A DNA stretch of 64,000 nucleotides from Peribacillus simplex NBRC 15720 = DSM 1321 (GTDB taxonomy: Bacteria; Bacillota; Bacilli; Bacillales; DSM-1321), in assembly GCF_002243645.1 (NCBI RefSeq), contig NZ_CP017704.1:5350001-5414000 (forward strand), written 5' to 3'. The notes beneath the pieces were generated by a model. The model was not told where the DNA came from, did not search any database, and saw nothing but the letters and a program-made list of their open reading frames with translations. Numbering within the stretch: the stretch's first letter is position 1; the number at the start of each line of letters is the position of its first letter. Of this stretch, positions 56,501-64,000 are shown piece by piece. Position numbers and translations under genes: made by a program.

Positions 56501-56848
56501 ATGAGCACTTTATTGAATTCATTAACCACTGAGCTGCGCAGAGGCACTTTGACGTTAGCTGTTCTAAGTCAGCTCAAAACCCCTCAGTATGGGTACTCGC
56601 TTGTCCAGCGTTTAGAGAAGTCGGGAATTACCATTGATCAAAGTACTTTATATCCGTTGCTTCGCCGCCTGGAAAAACAAGAATTGGTGACCAGCAGCTG
56701 GGATACTTCTGAAAGTAGACCGCGTAAGTACTATTCTTTAAGTGATTATGGGGGAGAAATCTTCATTCAGTTAAAGGAAGAATGGGAAAAAACTTCTCAA
56801 GAGCTTTATATATTATTAAAAGGAGAGGGAGAAGATGGAGCTGATTGA
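56501..56848 (+). CDS. PadR-family transcriptional regulator
   Basis: 115 residues. Winged HTH with LRRGTLTLAVLSQLKTPQYG, IDQSTLYPLLRRLEKQELVT and SRPRKYYSLSDYG, the PadR wing. Short C-terminal helix as in the PadR-s2 type. ATG 56501 lies behind AGAGGTGATTGG. It overlaps the following gene by 14 bp, so the two are translationally coupled. Confidence 0.93.
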   Translation: MSTLLNSLTTELRRGTLTLAVLSQLKTPQYGYSLVQRLEKSGITIDQSTLYPLLRRLEKQELVTSSWDTSESRPRKYYSLSDYGGEIFIQLKEEWEKTSQELYILLKGEGEDGAD

Positions 56849-57827
56849 ACTTTATATTCAGGAAGTGACCCGCAGGCTGCCAGAAAAAAACCGGGAGGAT
56901 ATTGCGCTTGAGCTTCAATCTACAATCGAAGATATGCTTCCGGAGGATCATACGGAGCAAGACGTGAAAGCAGTTCTTTTAAAATTAGGAGATCCGGTTA
57001 CACTGGCAAGTGGTTATCGTGATCGGCCAATGCATCTGATTGGACCGCGATATTATGATGTTTATATCTGTCTGTTGAAAATGATTTTACCCATCGCTGC
57101 CGTCATTTCACTGATCGGATTAGTAGGGGATAATCCGTTTCGGGATATGGGGGATAATACGGTTATGGACGCGGTTTTCACCATAATAGGGAAAGGGATT
57201 GCAAGTATCATCAGTACAGGTATCCAAGTGTTTTTCTGGTTAACGCTTTCGTTTGCCATTTTAGAACGCGTGGATACTTCAAAAGACCAGTCGCCTTTAA
57301 CAAAAGACTTGAAACCATGGACACCGGAAAGCCTAAAAGATATTCCGAACATTTCAAAGAAAAAAGCTATTCCTATGATCGAGATTTTTGCAAGTTTGTT
57401 AGGTCTTTCTGTATTCACGGCCCTTTATTTCAATGCAGCAAACCTCTTAGGGGTCTATGAAAAAAGGAATGATAGTCTCATTTTCGTGACACCTTCTTTC
57501 AATCAAGAGGTATTGAATTCCTATTGGCTGCTGGTATCTTGCGTCGTTATCATCGGGGTGCTCTTGGCTATTTATAAATTATTTTTAAGACAATGGACCC
57601 TGAAACTAGCTTTATTCCATGCCATATACCAGCTGTTGTCCACTCTGACTTTCATCATCATCATCAGTAATCCTAATTTATTGAACCCGGAATTCATTGC
57701 ATACCAAAATACACTGTTTACAATCGATGAATGGAAAACCTCGATTTACTGGGGTCTCATATTAATCACCATCTTTTTTGCCGCCTACGATTCCTATCAA
57801 GGCTTCCGTAAGGCAAAAAAACGTTAA
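56835..57827 (+). CDS. HAAS-domain membrane protein
   Basis: 330 residues. The first 60 residues form a HAAS-type domain: YIQEVTRRLPEKNREDIALE with LQSTIEDMLPED and VLLKLGDPVTLASGY. Six or seven membrane helices follow. HAAS modules sit next to PadR regulators, and the pair is thought to form a signalling unit. ATG 56835 overlaps padR by 14 bp with GGAGAGGGAGAAG upstream. Ligand unknown. Confidence 0.88.
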   Translation: MELIELYIQEVTRRLPEKNREDIALELQSTIEDMLPEDHTEQDVKAVLLKLGDPVTLASGYRDRPMHLIGPRYYDVYICLLKMILPIAAVISLIGLVGDNPFRDMGDNTVMDAVFTIIGKGIASIISTGIQVFFWLTLSFAILERVDTSKDQSPLTKDLKPWTPESLKDIPNISKKKAIPMIEIFASLLGLSVFTALYFNAANLLGVYEKRNDSLIFVTPSFNQEVLNSYWLLVSCVVIIGVLLAIYKLFLRQWTLKLALFHAIYQLLSTLTFIIIISNPNLLNPEFIAYQNTLFTIDEWKTSIYWGLILITIFFAAYDSYQGFRKAKKR

Positions 57828-57829
57828 GG

Positions 57830-57854
57830 CACAGCATCCTAGCTGTGTTTTTTT
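57830..57854 (+). terminator. Intrinsic terminator
   Basis: CACAGC (57830-57835) / GCTGTG (57842-57847) with seven T residues. Confidence 0.85.
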
Positions 57855-57929
57855 GTTTGAAAGTTCCGTTAAGTGAAAAGTGAGTTGATACAAGTCTGTA
57901 AGATTATTTCAAGATACAAGGCAAAACAG

Positions 57930-57986
57930 AAAAACACCTCATATGAAATATAGTTTTTAACTAACTATACGGCATATGAGGCGTTA
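57930..57986 (-). terminator. Intrinsic terminator of the IseA-like gene
   Basis: On the minus strand CCTCATATG and CATATGAGG close a long hairpin with an inner AACTATA/TATAGTT pairing, followed by a T-rich tail. Confidence 0.75.
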
Positions 57987-58002
57987 CATTTAAACAAATT
58001 TT

Positions 58003-58536
58003 TTATTGAACTGCATCGAACTGATTGACTTTCCACGTGGATCCAGACTTATAAAAGGTAACCGTTCTTTTTACTGTGTCACCGTCGACTGTAGGTACAG
58101 TTAAATTGTAGGATCTAACGTTTAGTTTTTGATAGACCAATTTAATTTTTGCTTTTCTCCACTCTAACATGCTATCGCCGTCTCCGATTGGACGGGCTAA
58201 TTTACCTTTATGGGTAATGTAACTATATTTGGTCAGCCCTTTTTCAACTGCATTATTAGTAAATGTCTCTGCTAAATAGTTAGTTAATTTATCTTTTGTA
58301 TTAAACTCTTGGCAAAGGTATGAATACACTGTCCCTTTATAATTGAATGTTTTTTGTGAACATGAACGAGTAGTGTAACCGTGTAATGCATTCCAAAAAT
58401 GTTTGCTGGCATTATCGGCTATCTTTAATGCATTTGCGTCAGACAAATTCTGTGATGTCGTTTTTGCGGTAACCTGACCACTTAATGTGAAAAATAAAAT
58501 GATAATGGATAATAGCATACCTAAAAATTTTTTCAT
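58003..58536 (-). CDS. iseA: IseA-family secreted DL-endopeptidase inhibitor
   Basis: 177 residues from ATG 58536 (GGGGAG upstream; five residues longer possible from 58551). Signal peptide KKFLGMLLSIIILFFTLSGQ, cleavage near VTAKT. The mature part matches B. subtilis IseA (YoeB): ADNASKHFWNALHGY, YSYLCQEFNTKDKLTNYLAE and KGKLARPIGDGDSMLEWRKA. IseA binds and inhibits cell-separation NlpC/P60 hydrolases. A pair of Cys (Cys in TRSCSQKTF and YLCQEF) could be disulphide-linked. Single gene. Confidence 0.88.
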   Translation of the reverse strand: MKKFLGMLLSIIILFFTLSGQVTAKTTSQNLSDANALKIADNASKHFWNALHGYTTRSCSQKTFNYKGTVYSYLCQEFNTKDKLTNYLAETFTNNAVEKGLTKYSYITHKGKLARPIGDGDSMLEWRKAKIKLVYQKLNVRSYNLTVPTVDGDTVKRTVTFYKSGSTWKVNQFDAVQ

Positions 58537-58917
58537 AATTTTTCTCCCCAATCCCTAATAGGATACTTATGTAACGAAAGTTTAATTAATATTACATTTG
58601 TTACATTTATATTACAATAAGGCTTGCGTAATTAAAAGAGAAATATTGTTAATTTTAAAATATATTTTTTGTTTTCCACTAAATATACATAGTTTGTTCA
58701 CTTTATTCTTATTGAAAGGAGCGTTCACCGAGTTGGAAATAGAAGAACATTGGCTGTTACATACTTCATATTCCACCAACTGGCCTATTTAAAACCCAAC
58801 AGTTAATTCTTTTGCAATAACGGGACAAGTTAATTCATTATATTTTCATTAATATCAACTTATGTACAAAGAACACGAATTTCTCCGGCAAGCCCGAAAA
58901 TAATAAAATATAAAGGT
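58537..58917. other. Intergenic region
   Basis: No gene accepted; AT-rich with a short open frame 58598-58792 that has no credible start signal. Confidence 0.45.
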
Positions 58918-58947
58918 TTGACAAACTTTCCAATTCTACCGTATTAT
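58918..58947 (+). promoter_or_regulatory. Promoter of the riboswitch transcript
   Basis: TTGACA (58918-58923) and TATTAT (58942-58947), 18-bp spacer; transcription would begin just before the aptamer. Confidence 0.7.
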
Positions 58948-58973
58948 AAATAATATACTTGAATACATTCTCC

Positions 58974-59080
58974 AAAGGGGAGTAGCTTTTACAACAATGT
59001 CGTCATTACAGAGTTCTTTGCTCTCGGTGTTGTTGGCAGCATATTGTTGTTAGCCAGACCTTACCTATTGGTAAAGGTCT
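58974..59080 (+). ncRNA. yybP-ykoY (Mn2+) riboswitch
   Basis: AAAGGGGAGTAGC at 58974, GTCGTCATTACAG (about 58999-59011), paired CTTTGCTCTCGG and finally TAGCCAGACCTTACC match the conserved 5' L1 and 3' L3 parts of the yybP-ykoY motif. The two loops would dock around Mn2+. The 3' strand can pair as GACCTTACC/GGTAAAGGTC (59057-59079), an antiterminator-like alternative to the terminator at 59095. Mn2+ should turn the downstream genes on. Confidence 0.82.
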
Positions 59081-59094
59081 ATTTTCTTTTAGTA

Positions 59095-59124
59095 AACCTT
59101 TACCAAAATGGTAAAGGTTTTTTT
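59095..59124 (+). terminator. Riboswitch expression-platform terminator
   Basis: AACCTTTACC (59095-59104) / GGTAAAGGTT (59110-59119) and seven T residues. Its left arm repeats the GGTAAAGG complement used by the aptamer-side pairing, so the structures compete. Confidence 0.8.
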
Positions 59125-59210
59125 GTAGTCCGGATTCTGCAGCCCTTAAGAAAATGTATAAACATGTGGGTTTAATAGAAAAACAAATAAATATAAATGG
59201 AGTGTATTCT

Positions 59211-59603
59211 TTGATACTTAGAAAATCTTTATTACTTTTAGGGATAGGTTCTGCACAAATAGATTTAATCCTTCCGAAAAATACGTATAAATCTGGTGAA
59301 TGCATAAATGGGTATTTCTTGATTAAAGGTGGTACCTTGGCGCAAAGAATAAGGAGGATCGAATGTGATTTAATTATGGATACTCATTCTACCGGATTGG
59401 AAGAGATCCTTAAAACGAGCACCATCTTATCTTCAAGAGAGATTAATTCAGGGGAAAGTAATGAAATTCCTTTTAACTTTTGTCTGCCTACTTTGAATGA
59501 ACCTTATAAGCGAGGGGTTTCCTATCGACTTAAAACGAGGCTGATACTTGATAAAGGGATAATAGGCAAGGATGATGACTGGATTTTAATCGATTCTGAA
59601 TAA
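59211..59603 (+). CDS. Short Spo0M-like (arrestin-fold) protein
   Basis: 130 residues from TTG 59211 behind TGGAG. LGIGSAQIDLILPKNTYKSG and GYFLIKGGTLAQRIRRIECD correspond to the first beta-sandwich of sporulation-control protein Spo0M, which is about twice as long; only the N-terminal half is present and it ends naturally at TAA. It sits 87 bp after the riboswitch terminator and 22 bp before mscS. Confidence 0.75.
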   Translation: MILRKSLLLLGIGSAQIDLILPKNTYKSGECINGYFLIKGGTLAQRIRRIECDLIMDTHSTGLEEILKTSTILSSREINSGESNEIPFNFCLPTLNEPYKRGVSYRLKTRLILDKGIIGKDDDWILIDSE

Positions 59604-59625
59604 AAATGAAAATGGAGGTGGGAAC

Positions 59626-60507
59626 ATGAATATCTTGAAATTTTCTGAGCTTGCTATGGATTATTGGGAAGAATTTTTATTATTGAGGCTTTTCATATTG
59701 GCTTTACTGTTATTGGCGGTTTATTATATTTTGAATAAAATGGTTGAATGGTTCTTTAGAAGATCCAATTTTTTTGACGAAGAAGTCGAAAAAACAATAC
59801 AGGGGGTTACTCGTTCTTCTCTTAGGTACAGTATTTCCGCGCTTTTCCTTATATATTTGATTGGACAGTTTATAGACCTAAAAGGAATTTTAGCTGGAGC
59901 TGGTATTTTAGGGGTCGTGATCGGATTTGCCGCTCAGCAAATGCTTAAGGATATCTTATTGGGATTTGTAAGGCTTTCGGATAATGAATTCCGAGTGGGG
60001 AATTTCGTGACATTCAACGGGACAAGTTCTGGGACGATTGAGGAAATCGGTATCCGGTTCATGCAGATCAGGGAATGGTCAGGAAAATTGCTGACCATCC
60101 CACACAGTGAAATTAGGACGATTCAAAATTTTAATAAAGGGAGAATGCGAATCATTGAACGCATCACAGTAAGTTACCAAGAAAATCCTGAGAGGGTAAA
60201 AAGGCTATTGGAGGATATATGTATCATCTGTAATGATAAGTATGGTGAAAGCCTTCTAAGGCTAGAAGATGGTACACCTGAAGAGGATTTTAGATACATT
60301 GGCATTACGGATTTAAATCCGAATCTTAAATATGTTGGATATGAACTATGCATTGTGGGACTTGTGAAACCTGAACATTACTTTGAAACATCGAGAAGCG
60401 TGAGGTTTGAAATGATGACTGCTTTACATGAGCATCAAATTCTAATGCCATCTTCCCATTTGCTTGTACAGGGCAATCCTAATCAAGAACGTTTATTGGA
60501 GAACTGA
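59626..60507 (+). CDS. MscS-family mechanosensitive channel (YkuT-like)
   Basis: 293 residues. Three N-terminal helices, the third being the pore helix with LAGAGILGVVIGFAAQQMLK, then the beta-domain signature NEFRVGNFVTFNGTSSGTIE, VLTIPHSE-like GKLLTIPHSEIRTIQNFN and a C-terminal alpha/beta domain. It releases solutes on hypo-osmotic shock. ATG 59626 lies behind TGGAGGTGG. Probably co-transcribed with the Spo0M-like gene and so under the riboswitch. Confidence 0.92.
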   Translation: MNILKFSELAMDYWEEFLLLRLFILALLLLAVYYILNKMVEWFFRRSNFFDEEVEKTIQGVTRSSLRYSISALFLIYLIGQFIDLKGILAGAGILGVVIGFAAQQMLKDILLGFVRLSDNEFRVGNFVTFNGTSSGTIEEIGIRFMQIREWSGKLLTIPHSEIRTIQNFNKGRMRIIERITVSYQENPERVKRLLEDICIICNDKYGESLLRLEDGTPEEDFRYIGITDLNPNLKYVGYELCIVGLVKPEHYFETSRSVRFEMMTALHEHQILMPSSHLLVQGNPNQERLLEN

Positions 60508-60931
60508 TAAGAAGAAACACGTTTGCTTGAGATAATCCGGGAAAGGTCATGAAAAAAATGGTGGATAAGGTAACAAAGGGCAGAAACATACTAGCGACAG
60601 TCCTTGGAAACTTAAGGATATTAAAAGGGTTTCTATTAAAGGAAGTTCCTTTTTATACACAATAAGTCGAACAAGACTACCCCAAAAAATGGTTTTATTT
60701 TTATGGATTTCACCTTGATTTATCAGATTAAATAGATTATTATAAAATTAGCATAAAATGGAAGGGTGACCTTTAAACAATGATCATTTAATCCTATTCT
60801 TTAAGAAAAAATGCGTGCTAAATACGAAGTTTTTTCTGGATAGGATTAGTCTGTACATTAAAAATACAAACAAAGATCATTGTGTTCCGTCCATTGGGGA
60901 TATTTTGCTCTGTTAAATTTGTATTGTACTG
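60508..60931. other. Intergenic region and MFS leader
   Basis: No gene recognised in 60508-60870. From GTG 60880 an in-frame leader of 29 codons (HWGYFALLNLYCTASC and onward) runs into the MFS start. It may be a leader peptide or chance. Confidence 0.4.
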
Positions 60932-60965
60932 CCTCCTGTCCAGATATTTCACAGGAGGTTTTTAT
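60932..60965 (+). promoter_or_regulatory. Hairpin sequestering the MFS Shine-Dalgarno
   Basis: CCTCCTGT (60932-60939) is the exact complement of ACAGGAGG (60951-60958), which is the SD of the TTG start at 60967. The stem is followed by TTTTTAT, so it could act as a terminator or as an anti-SD hairpin. Translation or transcription attenuation is plausible. Confidence 0.65.
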
Positions 60966-60966
60966 A

Positions 60967-62220
60967 TTGGGAAAAAACACGTCCGTAACATTAAGTAATA
61001 AAGAACCTAACATATTTAAAAATCGTGTCTTCCGGGCCATTATCTTTTCAGGCTTGTTTTTACAAATAGGGATATGGGTACGGAATTTTGCAGTTTTGTT
61101 ATTCGTCATGGAAAAGACAAACGGGGATGCCTTTGCCATTTCCATGATATCAGTAGCGGAGTTCGCACCCATTTTTATTTTTTCATTTATTGGAGGGACG
61201 TTTGCTGACCGCTGGAGTCCGAAAAAAACGATGGTTTGGTGTGATATATTAAGTGCAATATCCGTATTTGCTGTGCTTATCTCGCTTATCTTCGGCAGTT
61301 GGAAAATGGTATTCTTCGCAACATTGATTTCGGCGATACTTTCTCAATTTTCTCAGCCATCAGGCATGAAGCTATTTAAGATGCATTTGCCAGAAAGTCA
61401 AATTCAGACAGGGATGTCTGTTTATCAGACCGTCTTTGCAGTATTTATGGTTTTAGGTCCGATTCTTGGTACATTTGCCTTCCAATCATTTGGGATAAAC
61501 ATCTCGATTGCGATTACTGGCCTGGCGTTTTTACTTTCAGCTGGCGCACTCGCCTTTCTTCCAAAAGATCGCAAACTGAATGAAGAGACCGCAAAAACAA
61601 CGTTATGGCAGGAAATGAAAAGCGGAGTTAGCTATGTATTGCGAAAAAAAGAACTAAGTTTGCTTGGTTTATGTTTTCTGGCAGCCGGGCTCGGACTGGG
61701 TTTCATTCAACCGCTCTCTATATTCCTTGTTACAGAACAACTGGAACTGCCTAAGGAAAATCTGCAATGGTTATTTATGGTGAATGGGTTTGGTATGATT
61801 TTAGGTGGAGCTGGGGTGATGATTTTTGCCAAAAAGGTGGCACCTCAGAGATTATTAGCTTTCGGAATGCTTGTGAATGCCATTGGATTAGCGGTAATGG
61901 GGCTGTCAACAAATCTTTGGATTACACTTACTGCCGAGTTCTTTAATGGGCTAATGCTGCCTTGTATTCAAATCGGGATCAATACATTGATATTGCAGAG
62001 GACCGAAGGCGAGTTCATCGGAAGGGTCAATGGAATCTTAAGCCCATTATTCACTGGATCGATGGTGTTGACCATGAGTGCGGCAGGCGTGCTGAAAGAG
62101 CAATTTTCACTCGTCGCCATATTTGAAACCGCCGCTTTCTTCTTTATTCTAGGAATGTTTTTCATTTTGCCATTGTACAATCAAAAGGCCGAAACAAAAC
62201 CCCTGGAAATTCAATCGTAA
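60967..62220 (+). CDS. MFS exporter (MefA/MFS_3-like)
   Basis: 417 residues from TTG 60967, eight bases after the SD CAGGAGG. Twelve helices; FSGLFLQIGIWVRNFAVLLF with GGTFADRWSPKKTMVWCD is typical of the macrolide-efflux/enterobactin-exporter branch. Drug or siderophore export is inferred. The SD lies in a hairpin (see the regulatory entry). Monocistronic with a terminator. Confidence 0.88.
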   Translation: MGKNTSVTLSNKEPNIFKNRVFRAIIFSGLFLQIGIWVRNFAVLLFVMEKTNGDAFAISMISVAEFAPIFIFSFIGGTFADRWSPKKTMVWCDILSAISVFAVLISLIFGSWKMVFFATLISAILSQFSQPSGMKLFKMHLPESQIQTGMSVYQTVFAVFMVLGPILGTFAFQSFGINISIAITGLAFLLSAGALAFLPKDRKLNEETAKTTLWQEMKSGVSYVLRKKELSLLGLCFLAAGLGLGFIQPLSIFLVTEQLELPKENLQWLFMVNGFGMILGGAGVMIFAKKVAPQRLLAFGMLVNAIGLAVMGLSTNLWITLTAEFFNGLMLPCIQIGINTLILQRTEGEFIGRVNGILSPLFTGSMVLTMSAAGVLKEQFSLVAIFETAAFFFILGMFFILPLYNQKAETKPLEIQS

Positions 62221-62257
62221 GTATCTTGCGGTGTGTCAATAATAGCCATAGGACCTA

Positions 62258-62292
62258 AAGAAAAGCAGCCACTTCCGGCTGCTTTTCTTTTT
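62258..62292 (+). terminator. Intrinsic terminator
   Basis: AAGAAAAGCAGCC pairs with GGCTGCTTTTCTT and runs into T-rich sequence. Confidence 0.88.
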
Positions 62293-62433
62293 TCTTCCTC
62301 TGACTGTTATACAAATTCTGGATTAACAATTATTTTTAGTGTACTGGTAAATACTAATAATGGCTTGTTGATACTTATGCATTTCATTTTCAAGAGTTAG
62401 GTGAATAGCTTAAATGAAGAAGGAGAAAAGTTA

Positions 62434-63915
62434 ATGATCCTTAAAGACATAATGAAAGAAGCAATAAACTGGGATTTGCCGAAGGGCGTTGAACATATAG
62501 CCATCACAGGTGTAACCGATAACTCTAAAGATATAAAAAAGGGATACCTTTTTGTTGCCGTAACCGGATATAAGTCCGACGGCCATAATTACATTAAAGA
62601 TGCAATTCGTTTAGGGGCAGCGGCCGTGATTGGCGATCGCGATATTAAGGGATTGGAAGTTCCTTATATACAAGTGGAAAACAGCCGTAAAGCATTAGGG
62701 CTAATCGCCAAAAGGTTTTATGGAGATCCCAGCAATCAAAAAATAATGATAGGAATTACGGGTACAAATGGTAAAACCACAACAAGCTATATGCTTCAGC
62801 AAATTTTAGATGAGAATGGGGTAACCTGTTCCGTCATAGGTACGATACAGCATATTATCAATGGAAACAAAGTCGATTCCCATAATACGACTCCAGGTAG
62901 CGTGGAGTTGAATTCCTTGCTGGCAGCCAGTGAGGACATGGTTGTCATAATGGAAGTGTCTTCACATGGATTAGCTCAATACCGTTTAGAAGGAATTGAA
63001 TTTGATTTCTGTGTCTTCACGAATTTGTATCATGACCATCTCGACTTCCACGGTACGATGGAGGATTATTTTCTGGCTAAATTACTGCTTTTTGAAAAAT
63101 TGAAACCTAATGGTCTTGCGATTATTAATGGGGATGATTTCTGGGGAGAAAAACTTCAAGAATACTTACGGGAGAAGAATGTCAGTGCCTTTGTATTTGG
63201 AAAATCCAATCGCTGCGATTTAACCATCGCCAATTATAATACTGCAACATCCCCCTTTATTTTATTGAATGAGAATCATGACTTTGTGAGAATTGAGTTA
63301 CCTTTACCTGGACTTCATAATTTATATAACGCAACAGCTGCGTATTCCGTAGCGAAGATGTTTCCAATTTCAAAAGAGGAAATTCTCACTTCACTGAAAC
63401 AATTTTCCGGTGTGTCAGGAAGGTTTGAAATGTATAAGAAAGAATTTGGACCGACAATAGTCATCGATTATGCACATACTGCGGATGCCATTCATCACAT
63501 GCTTCAAACTGCCAAAGAATGCGGGGCAAAAAAGATTTATCATATCTTTGGTTTCCGAGGTGGACGAGATACAACCAAAAGGGCTGAAATGGTTAAAGTA
63601 TCTTCGGAACATAGTGATGTTTCGATTTTGACGATGGATGATCTGAATTCGGAGGGAATTGAGGGGATGGAATCGTCACTAAATAAACTGCAAAGCGATT
63701 ACTCTGCTGGAAATGGGAAGGTTATTCCAGATAGGACACTTGCTATACAGGAGGCGATACAAGCAGGAAAGGAAGGGGATTGGATTATCATTACAGGTAA
63801 AGGAATTGAGAGGTATGGACAAAATTTCGGTCTGCCTACTATTTCTGACAAAGAAACGGTATTATATCTGCAAAATAAGGACCAAGGGGATTTTATCGGT
63901 TATTTTGATCAATAA
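62434..63915 (+). CDS. MurE-like Mur ligase paralogue
   Basis: 493 residues from ATG 62434 behind GAAGGAGA. N-terminal MurE domain DNSKDIKKGYLFVAVTGYKS, ATP loop GITGTNGKTTTSYMLQQIL, central EVSSHGLAQYRLEGIEFDF, and C-terminal VIDYAHTADAIHHMLQ with HIFGFRGGRDTTKRAEM. MurE of diaminopimelate-type walls carries DNPR in the C-terminal domain; here the aligned stretch is LTMDDLNSEG, so the added amino acid or substrate may differ. A second MurE copy outside the dcw cluster; housekeeping murE is expected elsewhere. Function as UDP-MurNAc-tripeptide ligase is uncertain. Confidence 0.88.
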   Translation: MILKDIMKEAINWDLPKGVEHIAITGVTDNSKDIKKGYLFVAVTGYKSDGHNYIKDAIRLGAAAVIGDRDIKGLEVPYIQVENSRKALGLIAKRFYGDPSNQKIMIGITGTNGKTTTSYMLQQILDENGVTCSVIGTIQHIINGNKVDSHNTTPGSVELNSLLAASEDMVVIMEVSSHGLAQYRLEGIEFDFCVFTNLYHDHLDFHGTMEDYFLAKLLLFEKLKPNGLAIINGDDFWGEKLQEYLREKNVSAFVFGKSNRCDLTIANYNTATSPFILLNENHDFVRIELPLPGLHNLYNATAAYSVAKMFPISKEEILTSLKQFSGVSGRFEMYKKEFGPTIVIDYAHTADAIHHMLQTAKECGAKKIYHIFGFRGGRDTTKRAEMVKVSSEHSDVSILTMDDLNSEGIEGMESSLNKLQSDYSAGNGKVIPDRTLAIQEAIQAGKEGDWIIITGKGIERYGQNFGLPTISDKETVLYLQNKDQGDFIGYFDQ

Positions 63916-63922
63916 TTTGATT

Positions 63923-64000
63923 CTAACGAATGCTTTTATAAAGGGCTAAGACGGCGTCCATTCCCTTCCACAGCCATTGGCGATTTATATGGTGATTATT
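63923..64000 (-). CDS. Possible 3' end of a convergent gene
   Basis: A minus-strand frame is open from the right edge for 25 codons to TAG 63925-63923 and ends HINRQWLWKGMDAVLALYKS IR. The frame is short enough to be chance; no terminator separates it from the MurE gene. Listed only as a possibility. Confidence 0.25.
   Translation of the reverse strand, partial: NNHHINRQWLWKGMDAVLALYKSIR

Noticed and set aside
58598..58792. 64-codon plus-strand frame near the IseA-like gene
   Set aside because: AT-rich chance frame; no SD at the first start and no domain.

Overview
The window reads as chromosome of an endospore-forming, low-G+C Gram-positive bacterium of the Bacillaceae (Bacillus/Peribacillus-like). 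The support is a gerK-order germinant-receptor operon (A-C-B), uvsE, clpE behind CtsR operators, an opuC osmoprotectant operon with a sigma-B-type promoter, Fur/LexA-type operators, an IseA-family protein, many TTG/GTG starts with strong Shine-Dalgarno (SD) sequences, and U-tract terminators. I identified no tRNA, rRNA, CRISPR array, prophage or plasmid origin.

Layout. 1-6.2 kb: the 3' end of pgcA, then a decayed stretch (IS110-type transposase remnant, broken DUF192 gene), a DUF418 membrane protein with a disrupted start, and an MFS exporter. 6.2-8.2 kb: a double Fur box ahead of a three-gene operon encoding a Cys/His-rich IDEAL-like protein, a flavodoxin and a Cas4/AddB-like protein with a degenerate nuclease core. 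8.7-13.5 kb: an acyl-CoA dehydrogenase and opuCABCD. 13.7-19.6 kb: an E. coli-type speD, a YeiH-type exporter divergent from a LysR regulator, an unknown membrane protein, a YdjM-like protein and a secreted NlpC/P60 hydrolase. 19.9-24.5 kb: clpE and a type I pullulanase. 24.6-26.6 kb: a graveyard of formate dehydrogenase, ribB and possibly DUF1641 fragments. 26.8-32.8 kb: gerK-type receptor genes plus a small convergent membrane protein, a PCYCGC lipoprotein and uvsE. 33-36.3 kb: an SDR with raised G+C, a dead nucleobase permease and a small tyrosine recombinase. 36.8-42.2 kb: fused IS3-type ends, a Dph6-like enzyme, an effector-binding protein, and a glutarate catabolic cluster (GntR regulator, lhgO, DUF3870, glaH/csiD) with clear operator repeats and a structured leader. 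42.3-46.7 kb: divergent unknown and UDG-superfamily genes, a possibly SOS-controlled 30-residue ORF, a DUF402 remnant, a FAD oxidoreductase and a conserved unknown. 46.9-51 kb: an MBL hydrolase, an MFS carrier and a YerD-like protein. 51.1-56.4 kb: a glycerate locus whose CdaR regulator is broken while kinase and permease are intact, followed by an IS3 element inserted in the loop of the locus terminator. 56.4-64 kb: a PadR/HAAS pair, an IseA-like protein, a yybP-ykoY-type (Mn2+) riboswitch ahead of a Spo0M-like gene and mscS, an MFS exporter with its SD in a hairpin, and a MurE paralogue.

The strongest observations are the IS insertion inside a terminator loop with matching ATAA repeats; the two-lesion death of cdaR beside intact target genes; the Fur-controlled three-gene operon; the apparently re-targeted Mn riboswitch; the glutarate operators and leader; and the possibly LexA-controlled micro-ORF next to a UDG-family gene. 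All functional statements come from reading motifs by eye; no database search was run.
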